Positions 24,077 through 29,303 of a stretch of 29,303 nt of DNA are shown in pieces (position 1 is the stretch's first letter; each line of letters opens with the position of its first letter). The notes under the pieces are model-generated. The model was given only the letters and a program-made list of their open reading frames with translations. It ran no database searches and was not told where the DNA came from. The translations under genes were made by a program, and so were the position numbers. The DNA comes from CAYWNK01 sp047639615 (GTDB taxonomy: Bacteria; Planctomycetota; UBA1135; GCA-002686595). The stretch covers positions 1 through 29,303 of the forward strand of contig JBLIOL010000021.1 in the NCBI GenBank assembly GCA_047639615.1. Reading direction: 5' to 3'.

Positions 24077-24682
24077 ATGCAGCGCCCCGACCATCAACCA
24101 GAAGAGATCGCCATTCGCGATGCCATTACAGCCGCCCAACCAGGCGCGGCTGAGGCCTTCTGTAGGCGCCATTTGGAGGGGCTCTACGAGTTCATCTACT
24201 ACCGGGTTGGGCGGCGCCAGGAGCAGGCCGAGGACCTGGTGCAGGACACTTTCCTGCTGGCGATCGAGCGCATGGATAGCTTCGACGGACGCTCCAGCCT
24301 GCATACCTGGCTGTGCGGAATCGCCAAGAACCTGCTGCGCAGCGAGCGTCGCAAGCGGCGCCCCATGGCCATGGCGGACCTGCTGGATCAAGCCGAGCCT
24401 GAGATCGATCGCATCCTAGCTGAGATCGAGAGCGAACCCCTACCCGAGGCCTTGGTAGAAGCGGAAGAGACCCGCGTGCTGGTTGGCGCGGCCCTCTCCT
24501 CCCTGCCGCCGGACTACCGCGATGCCCTGATCGCACGCTACGTAAACGGCCAGAGTGTGCCTGAGTTCGCGCGCGCCAGCGGCCGCCACATCAAGGCCGC
24601 CGAGTCCACCCTGCATCGAGCCAAGCGCTCCTTCGGCAAGGTCTTCAGCATGTTGGCGGATCGCCGGGGAGAAGGGGCATGA
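24077..24682 (+). CDS. ECF-type RNA polymerase sigma factor
   Basis: The 201-residue protein has sigma region 2 (AEDLVQDTFLLAIERMDSF, then HTWLCGIAKNLLRSERR) and region 4 (LPPDYRDALIARYVNGQS, then a helix-turn-helix ending AAESTLHRAKRSF), joined by an acidic linker. Length is normal for an extracytoplasmic-function sigma factor. The stop overlaps the next gene's start in ATGA, so sigma factor and partner are co-translated. Targets and autoregulatory promoter could not be read from the sequence. Confidence 0.93.
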   Translation: MQRPDHQPEEIAIRDAITAAQPGAAEAFCRRHLEGLYEFIYYRVGRRQEQAEDLVQDTFLLAIERMDSFDGRSSLHTWLCGIAKNLLRSERRKRRPMAMADLLDQAEPEIDRILAEIESEPLPEALVEAEETRVLVGAALSSLPPDYRDALIARYVNGQSVPEFARASGRHIKAAESTLHRAKRSFGKVFSMLADRRGEGA

Positions 24683-27186
24683 GCCAGGAGATCTTCGAGC
24701 ACAACCTGCATCTACTACTGGCCCGCTCGTGGCAACCGATTCCGATCGAGCGTGCCTATGCTGAGCGCCTGGAGTCAAAGCTCGAGACGCACATGCGACG
24801 CTGCCACGGCCAGCCCATGCGGGCCGGAGCCAGCTTCGGAGCCAGCTTCGGAGCCCGCTTCGGTGCACGTACCTGGGCTGGCGCTGCCGGCCTGGTTGCC
24901 GCGGCACTACTGCTTTGGCTGCGGCCATGGACGCCCGCCCATGTGCTCCCCACCCGGGGCCCGGACGAGATCCTCGCCCAGGGCATGATCGCCCTGCGTA
25001 GCCCCGCGAACCACGGCGACTGGCGCGCTCTAGCCAGCGGCGAGCATCACCGCATCGGCCCGGTAGAGGAACGCATCCTGCTGCCCGCGGCGGGCGAACT
25101 CGTTCTCGATCAAGCACCCGACGTCGCCCAAGCCAGCTTGAGCGCCGGGGCCTGGGCCAGCGTGCGCGCAGCCGAGGTTCTGGAGCTCCAACTTGACCGC
25201 GGCCAGGTTCAGCTCCATGCGGGCCAACTGCCCGTAGAACTGAACACGCAAGCTACCCGACTTCGAGCCTACGCAGCCGAGCTCACTTTCCGCCTGGATG
25301 CCCCCAGCGTCGGCCCGGAACACGCCAGCGTCCTGGTGCAGTCCGGCGAGGTGCGCCTCGACGGAGGAGCCTACCTGGCACCCGCTGCAGTCCCCTACCT
25401 ACTGGTGGATGGGCGCCTGTCGGATGCGGGCAACATCGCCGTCAACACGCCGCCGCGCACGCTTCCGCAGGCACCGACCGGCGCCTCGGACAAGGAGTCC
25501 AGCACCCAGCCCGTGCTACCCAACCCGAACGAGGCGGGTCTGCTCGTGGAAGTTTGGGACGCAGACAATGCGCTGCTCGGCGCCTACCGTGTGTGGGCAC
25601 GCCTGCAGGTGGGCCTCCCCTTGGTGAGCATGCCGGACATGCGTGAAGTCACCGGTGAGATCACCCCCTGGCTCTGGTCCGACCTGCAGCCGGGCCTCTA
25701 CACCGTGGTCGTCGAAGCTCCAAACCATGTGCCCTACCTGACGACGGAAGTCGTCCTAGGCGCGGGCGTCGTGACTCCCATCAAGGTGCAGCTCGAGCGC
25801 GGCCGCAGCCTGGTGGGCTATACCGTGGACGCAGTTACCGGCGCGCCCATTCAGAACGCTCTCGTGAGCCTGGTTGACCTGCTGCCCCAGCAGGTGCTGC
25901 ACGTGGAAGGCCTTGAGCTGGAGTACCCGCCCTTCGGCAGCGCACGTACGGACGCAGCCGGCCGCTTTGAAATCACCAACGCCCCGCTGGTGGCCTGCGA
26001 TCTGCGCGCCGCTGTCATCGGCTACGCGCCCACTCGAGTCGGCCCCATTCGGATGCACACAGCGGGCCCCAGCGTTCCTCAAGAAGTGCCCTCCTTGCAG
26101 ATCGAACGCGGGGCGACCCTCGAAGGTGTCATCCAGGACCGCGACGGCAACCCCGTAGCTGGCATCGATGTCGTAGCTTCTAGAATTGCCTTGGACGGGA
26201 CAGCCCAACGCATGAACTACGGGTCTGACCTGACCGATAGCGAGGGTCACTACCTGATCGAGGCCCTACCTGCGGGCAGCTATGTGGTGCTGCTCCCCGG
26301 CGAGGCGACTGGCTCGGGCGGCCCCCCAATCCGCTACACCCAATTGGTCAAACAGGGTCACGGGCGAGTCGACTTCCCAGGTCACAATGCTCCCGGTAGC
26401 TCTCAAGGCATACGCCTTCGCGGCCTTGTGCTCGACTCGGAGTCACGCCCCCTCAGCGGAGTCACCGTCACCCTATCACCCAACCCGTCCGGAGAATGGC
26501 AGACCACCAACGCCGACTCCAAAGGGCGTGTGGACTTGGCATCCGTACAGCCGGGCCGTTACGAAATTAGCATCGGCATGGGCGCAGGCTACGCCTCCTT
26601 GGTTTTCGTGAAGACCTTGAAGGTTGGACTCCAGCCTGAGCAAGAGTTCGAAGTCCGCATGGGATCCAGTAGTGTCCAAGGTAGTACCAAGAACTCGACA
26701 GGTGGCTACGTGGTGCTCCAACAAGAGGATGGCCGACGCTGGAAGTTCTTGGGCTTAGCCCAGGTCGATTTCCGCGGCGAGTGGCGCCTAATGGGGCTCC
26801 CCAGCGGGCGCATGCGGGCGCTGGCTTTTGGCAAGGATGCTGCGGAGGGCTTCGGCATGACAGAATCCTTCGACACGAAGAGCGGACTGACCGACTTGCC
26901 GCCCTTCACCCTGCAACCCACTGGCAGCCTGAGAATCACGATCCAGCAAGCGAACGGCGATCCCTTCCAAGGCGTCATCGTGCGCATGCGTGATGACACG
27001 GGTTGGGAATTGCCCATCCACAACGACCCCCGCACGGGTCCGACCGGCGTACGCCTGCTACCGATCGTCCCGGCGGGCAACTGGACCCTGTCAATTCGCA
27101 CCCCCGATGGACGCCGGACTGAGCGCGAGTTGTACGTGAACGTCGGCGAGCAAGCCCAGCAGACCATTCGGGTGGAAGCGAAGTAG
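24679..27186 (+). CDS. Sigma-partner transmembrane protein with FecR-like and carboxypeptidase-regulatory-like domains
   Basis: The 835-residue protein starts four bases inside the ECF gene with AAGGGGC before its ATG. Residues 1-64 are cytoplasmic and could hold the sigma factor. A membrane helix follows (65-84, TWAGAAGLVAAALLLWLRPW), then a FecR-like beta domain (about 110-230, ending VLVQSGEVRLDGG). Several transthyretin-like repeats come next (GYTVDAVTGAPIQNALVSL, GVIQDRDGNPVAGIDVVAS, GLVLDSESRPLSGVTVTLS), each followed by a GRFEI- or GHYLI-type strand. The design suggests an anti-sigma or co-sigma regulator sensing an extracellular ligand with its beta-sandwich domains. A classical zinc anti-sigma motif is incomplete (H38 and C42 only). 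No TonB receptor gene is nearby. It ends 22 bases before a miniature element. Confidence 0.8.
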   Translation: MSQEIFEHNLHLLLARSWQPIPIERAYAERLESKLETHMRRCHGQPMRAGASFGASFGARFGARTWAGAAGLVAAALLLWLRPWTPAHVLPTRGPDEILAQGMIALRSPANHGDWRALASGEHHRIGPVEERILLPAAGELVLDQAPDVAQASLSAGAWASVRAAEVLELQLDRGQVQLHAGQLPVELNTQATRLRAYAAELTFRLDAPSVGPEHASVLVQSGEVRLDGGAYLAPAAVPYLLVDGRLSDAGNIAVNTPPRTLPQAPTGASDKESSTQPVLPNPNEAGLLVEVWDADNALLGAYRVWARLQVGLPLVSMPDMREVTGEITPWLWSDLQPGLYTVVVEAPNHVPYLTTEVVLGAGVVTPIKVQLERGRSLVGYTVDAVTGAPIQNALVSLVDLLPQQVLHVEGLELEYPPFGSARTDAAGRFEITNAPLVACDLRAAVIGYAPTRVGPIRMHTAGPSVPQEVPSLQIERGATLEGVIQDRDGNPVAGIDVVASRIALDGTAQRMNYGSDLTDSEGHYLIEALPAGSYVVLLPGEATGSGGPPIRYTQLVKQGHGRVDFPGHNAPGSSQGIRLRGLVLDSESRPLSGVTVTLSPNPSGEWQTTNADSKGRVDLASVQPGRYEISIGMGAGYASLVFVKTLKVGLQPEQEFEVRMGSSSVQGSTKNSTGGYVVLQQEDGRRWKFLGLAQVDFRGEWRLMGLPSGRMRALAFGKDAAEGFGMTESFDTKSGLTDLPPFTLQPTGSLRITIQQANGDPFQGVIVRMRDDTGWELPIHNDPRTGPTGVRLLPIVPAGNWTLSIRTPDGRRTERELYVNVGEQAQQTIRVEAK
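24826..24861 (+). repeat. Three tandem 12-bp repeats coding ASFG-type residues
   Basis: GGAGCCAGCTTC occurs twice perfectly and a third time with one change, in frame within the juxtamembrane segment of the FecR-like protein (ASFGASFGARFGAR). The unit length is a multiple of three, so copy-number change would preserve the frame. Confidence 0.8.
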
Positions 27187-27279
27187 GCCAGAAAGCCTGG
27201 GCGCTTTCCTAGCAGGCCGCTTAAAGAACAGCGGCCCAGCGATTGGTCTCCACGGATCGTCTGGCAAGGCGACAGGTCC

Positions 27280-27323
27280 CCCCCATAGTGGTGGCCATTT
27301 GGGGGTTCTGGCAACGCAGCCAG
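27280..27323 (+). other. Conserved double-hairpin core, type A complete copy
   Basis: C5 (27280-27284) pairs with G5 (27301-27305) around a 16-nt loop. Three bases later CTGGC (27308-27312) pairs with GCCAG (27319-27323) around the loop AACGCA. The same geometry appears in the type B element at 28452-28496 with different stem bases, which supports selection on the fold. Whether the molecule is RNA or transposition-intermediate DNA is open. Confidence 0.5.
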
Positions 27324-27340
27324 GCGCTTCGTGGGAGCCG

Positions 27341-27361
27341 AGCGACAAGTCGCTGTTTTTT
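27341..27361 (+). terminator. Terminator-like hairpin inside the type A element
   Basis: AGCGACAAGTCGCT is a perfect palindrome that folds as a 5-bp stem with a 4-nt loop, followed by G and six T. It reads in the direction of the upstream FecR-like gene, so it may end that transcript. The T run is also part of the terminal repeat, so its sequence may be constrained by transposition instead. Confidence 0.5.
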
Positions 27362-27452
27362 AAGCGGGCTGCTAGGGATTGTGCGAAGGGATCAGGGTGC
27401 TGCCAGCACCAAGGGGGTGCGAACGATTCCCTAGCCCTCAGCGGCCGATCCA

Positions 27453-28373
27453 ATGAACACACTTCCCAAGGCACTTCTCTTCTCCTCGCTACTGGGTGCC
27501 GCAACCGGCGCCTTGACGGCCACACTCATCAGCCGCCCCGTGCAAGCGGGAGCCGGAGAGGGCAATCAAGAGCAAGCGCTCACTCCGGATGCACTCTCCA
27601 GCCTACGAGCGGATTACGAGGCGCTCGTCCAGCGTCTAAACGACACGGAGAGCGCTCTGCAGCAGGCGAACTCCATGGCCCAGGTGCCCATCCGCCAGAA
27701 CGCAAACCAAGCGGGCATTGAAGATCTCGTACGGCGCTTGATCGCTGAGAACGCAGAGGCGGGTGGCGCAGCCACCCAAGCAGCCAAGGACGACGACCGC
27801 AGCACCGCGGGTGCGTCCGATCTCTACGCGCGACTGAATGACCCCGAGCTAAGCCCCATGGAAAAGCAGGAGCTTTGGCAAGAGATCCGCGAGAGCGGAC
27901 GGCTAGAAGAAGTGGTCGAATTCCTCGAAGCACGCGCGCAGGCCAACCCCAATGACCCCGAATTGGAAGTCGAACTCGGGGCCGCGATTCTGCAACGCAT
28001 CCAAGAGGTCGGCAACGGCCCCTTGGCCGGTGTGCTCGCCACCCAAGCCGACGATGCATTCAACCGCGCCCTCAAGCTGGACGGTTCCCACTGGGATGCT
28101 CGCTACAACAAAGCGGTGGCGCTCTCATTCTGGCCGCCCGTTTTGGGCAAGCAGCCCGCGGCAATTGCAGAATTTGAGACACTCGTGGCACAGCAGAGCC
28201 AGAGCGCATCCCAGCCGTCTTTCGCACAGACGCACCTCATGCTCGGCAACCTGTACCAGCAAACCGGCCAGTACGACAAGGCTGTGGCCGCTTGGCAGAA
28301 CGGTGCACAACTCTTTCCAAACAACTCAGCCCTAGCCCAGCAACTTGCCTTGGCTCAACAATCCCAACACTGA
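27453..28373 (+). CDS. Signal-peptide-bearing TPR protein
   Basis: The 306-residue protein has an N-terminal signal or anchor (MNTLPKALLFSSLLGAATGA, then a second hydrophobic patch), a coiled-coil-like helix at about 43-75, an Ala-rich linker, and a helical C-terminal half with tetratricopeptide repeats. The clearest is THLMLGNLYQQTGQYDKAVAAWQNGAQLFPNN (about 260-291); others include YNKAVALSFWPP and VEFLEARAQANPNDPELEVELGAAIL. It is probably a periplasmic scaffold for protein-protein contacts. The start at 27453 lies behind the type A element; no clear ribosome site is visible. It may depend on the nearby ECF sigma factor, but the element and a likely terminator separate them. Confidence 0.8.
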   Translation: MNTLPKALLFSSLLGAATGALTATLISRPVQAGAGEGNQEQALTPDALSSLRADYEALVQRLNDTESALQQANSMAQVPIRQNANQAGIEDLVRRLIAENAEAGGAATQAAKDDDRSTAGASDLYARLNDPELSPMEKQELWQEIRESGRLEEVVEFLEARAQANPNDPELEVELGAAILQRIQEVGNGPLAGVLATQADDAFNRALKLDGSHWDARYNKAVALSFWPPVLGKQPAAIAEFETLVAQQSQSASQPSFAQTHLMLGNLYQQTGQYDKAVAAWQNGAQLFPNNSALAQQLALAQQSQH

Positions 28374-28399
28374 GGCCGTCTCGGCGGGTGGGCAAGCGG

Positions 28400-28566
28400 C
28401 TAGGAGCGTGTAGCACATAGCCAACTTCGCGAGCCACGCGCCCTTTTCCGCGATGCTGCGTTGCACCAACCCCCAAGTAGCTACGGTTACGAGGGTCTTG
28501 GCGCGCCTTGCCTCGCGAAAAATGGCGCATGCCTCGCAAACTCGGCTATGCCCGACACGCTCCTAG
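28400..28566 (-). mobile_element. CTAG-flanked miniature element, type B (167 bp)
   Basis: CTAG occurs at both ends (28400-28403 and 28563-28566). Inside are 30-bp imperfect inverted repeats (28404-28433 and 28533-28562, 24 matches, both starting GAGCGTGT). There is no transposase gene. The terminal repeats differ from type A, but the middle is related: bases 28455-28484 match type A copy 1 at 25 of 30 positions, and the total length is identical. Strand is that of the hairpin core, opposite to the flanking genes. It sits 26 bases after the TPR gene stop and fills most of the gap before the next gene at 28628. Confidence 0.7.
28452..28496 (-). other. Conserved double-hairpin core, type B element
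   Basis: On the minus strand ACCCTC (28496-28491) pairs with GGGGGT (28474-28469) through one U-G pair, around a 16-nt loop. GGTGC (28467-28463) then pairs with GCATC (28456-28452) around AACGCA, with one G-U pair. Loop lengths and the AACGCA loop equal those in type A, while three of the five pairs in the second stem differ yet remain paired. Confidence 0.5.
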
Positions 28567-28627
28567 GCAGCGGGCGAGGTATTCTGCGGAGGCTCCCTGG
28601 ATACCTCGCCCGGCAACGATCCGAACC

Positions 28628-29303
28628 ATGACCCAGCCCCCCGTACCTCGCTCTTGGATGCACCTGAATTGGCCCATCACCCTGCTAGCCGTGGCCGCCT
28701 GCCACGGCAGCTCGGACGATGACTTCTTCACCGGAGGTGTGGGCCCGGGCGCAGCAGGACAAGGTCGTTACGCCAGCTATCTAGATCTGGACCAGAGCGG
28801 AACGGTCAACGCTGGCGACGTTCTGCTCATGCGCTTCAATCAGCCCTTGGCCCTTGGCCAGAATGCTGACTTGGCCTTCCAACTCCCCGTGGATGAGGAC
28901 GGGTTCGGCGAAGGCGCAGAGGTTTCTCTCGAGGACGACCCCTCGGTGGTGCGCATCACTCTCGGCAGCGGCTCGCATCTGCGCTCGCGAGGTTTCCACG
29001 ACGGCATCTTCGATATCAACACACCCTCGGGCCTGCGCATCTCACCGAGCGCGCCTGCGGGCGCCGTAGTCTCCGCTGTCAGTCAACTAGACGCCCTGCG
29101 CGGCGGTAATGCCGTGGATCTTGCTCCGGGTTTTACCGCAGGTGATTCCGGCGATGCCGCCACCCATGTGCTCTCCCACGACATGGACTGCGACGGACTC
29201 GCGGACCTGATCTGGGTAGCGGAAGGCAAGTATGGAGGCATCCGCGTGGAGCTGCAGCAGATCACCGGTGGCTTCGTGGCAGCGGATGCGATCGCTCTAG
29301 AGG
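28628..29303 (+). CDS. Secreted lipoprotein with calcium-loop and FG-GAP-like repeat (cut by window end)
   Basis: The frame is open from the ATG at 28628 to the window edge (225 residues seen). A second ATG at 28658 would put the start closer to the hydrophobic leader MHLNWPITLLAVAAC, whose Cys (residue 25) fits a lipobox. Residues 51-64 (YLDLDQSGTVNAGD) look like a dockerin or EF-hand calcium loop. Residues 65-140 resemble an SbsA-like Ig domain, as in the protein at 11029-14373. HDMDCDGLADLIWVAEG near the end of the visible part is an FG-GAP/VCBS-type repeat, which suggests an integrin-like propeller continuing beyond the window. It is probably a surface-anchored structural or adhesive protein. 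Confidence 0.75.
   Translation, partial: MTQPPVPRSWMHLNWPITLLAVAACHGSSDDDFFTGGVGPGAAGQGRYASYLDLDQSGTVNAGDVLLMRFNQPLALGQNADLAFQLPVDEDGFGEGAEVSLEDDPSVVRITLGSGSHLRSRGFHDGIFDINTPSGLRISPSAPAGAVVSAVSQLDALRGGNAVDLAPGFTAGDSGDAATHVLSHDMDCDGLADLIWVAEGKYGGIRVELQQITGGFVAADAIALE

Larger units (their letters stand above)
27209..27375 (+). mobile_element. CTAG-flanked miniature element, type A, complete copy (167 bp)
   Basis: The element is bounded by CTAG on both sides (27209-27212 and 27372-27375), with 21-bp terminal inverted repeats at 27213-27233 and 27351-27371 that match at 19 positions (shared core CCGCTTAAA). It has no coding capacity for a transposase. CTAG borders could be a 4-bp target duplication, as made by some IS5-group transposases, in trans. 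A near-identical copy lies inverted at 1-145. Internally it holds a two-hairpin core (27280-27323) and a terminator-like hairpin. It begins 22 bases after the stop of the FecR-like gene and in the same sense. Confidence 0.8.

Noticed and set aside
24679..24720. IFEHNLHLL at the start of the FecR-like protein resembling the IFEANLEL tail motif
   Set aside because: The match is only a few residues, at the N-terminus rather than C-terminus, and lacks the preceding KRE and VQGL positions.
24790..24810. Zinc anti-sigma motif (HxxxCxxC) in the FecR-like protein
   Set aside because: Only His and the first Cys are present; the second Cys position is Gln.
1..27375. Composite transposon bounded by the two inverted type A copies
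   Set aside because: The 27 kb between them hold ordinary chromosomal genes in many orientations and no transposase; simple independent insertions explain the copies.
27396..27410. Hairpin GGTGCT-GCC-AGCACC before the TPR gene as a terminator or riboswitch
   Set aside because: The loop is three bases, no T run follows, and no aptamer-like context is visible.
28400..28566. Integron attC site or CRISPR repeat
   Set aside because: There are no integron core-site sequences, no integrase and no spaced repeats; the terminal inverted repeats with CTAG fit a miniature transposable element better.

Overview
The window is GC-rich, densely coded bacterial chromosome, most probably from a member of the Planctomycetota. 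The clearest pointer is the 1117-residue secreted protein at 2893-6246, which joins a sugar-dehydrogenase-type propeller, HEAT repeats and a C-terminal CxxCH cytochrome domain. That architecture is typical of the PVC group. Large secreted proteins with PPC-like, SbsA-like Ig, glycine-rich and FG-GAP-like segments (257-1570, 11029-14373, 28628-end) fit the same assignment. I cannot name the genus. There are no rRNA or tRNA genes, CRISPR arrays or intact insertion sequences. No gene-free stretch reaches 300 bases; the longest are 1-256, 27187-27452 and 28374-28627, and each holds a small repeat element.

Layout. 1-145 is a truncated copy of a small CTAG-flanked element, followed by a terminator and a secreted PPC-type protein. 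1767-2786 is a degenerate GGDEF/coiled-coil protein, 2893-6246 the large PVC-type heme protein, and 6310-6630 a divergent cupin. 6627-9063 holds a DUF3810-like membrane protein overlapping an amidohydrolase. 9199-10826 holds a MamK-family actin behind a small coiled-coil protein. 11029-14373 is a giant glycine-rich lipoprotein. 14370-16705 is an EamA transporter translationally coupled to a NodT-type outer-membrane factor. 16808-18214 is an M28-type peptidase. 18211-20568 is a divergent pair resembling YdjG and YdjI, the zinc-ribbon/SPFH membrane-stress module. 20572-22031 is a YceI protein and a polytopic membrane protein. 22200-24017 is a cation/proton antiporter. 24077-27186 is an ECF sigma factor overlapping a FecR-like transmembrane partner. 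27453-28373 is a TPR protein and 28628 onward a truncated lipoprotein. Two 167-bp elements sit at 27209-27375 and 28400-28566.

Three themes stand out. First, a MamK-type actin lies next to a coiled-coil protein whose C-terminal module of about 80 residues recurs in the degenerate GGDEF protein 8 kb away. This suggests a filament-and-adaptor system without any magnetosome genes in view. Second, two small element families share length (167 bp), CTAG borders and an internal core that can fold identically, with compensatory changes in one stem. That hints at a structured RNA or single-stranded DNA hairpin inside a mobile element. Third, the genome style is unusual: three convergent gene pairs end in shared CTAG stop codons, TAG is the commonest stop, and CTAG is not rare.

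All functional calls rest on reading translated motifs by eye. No database search was run.
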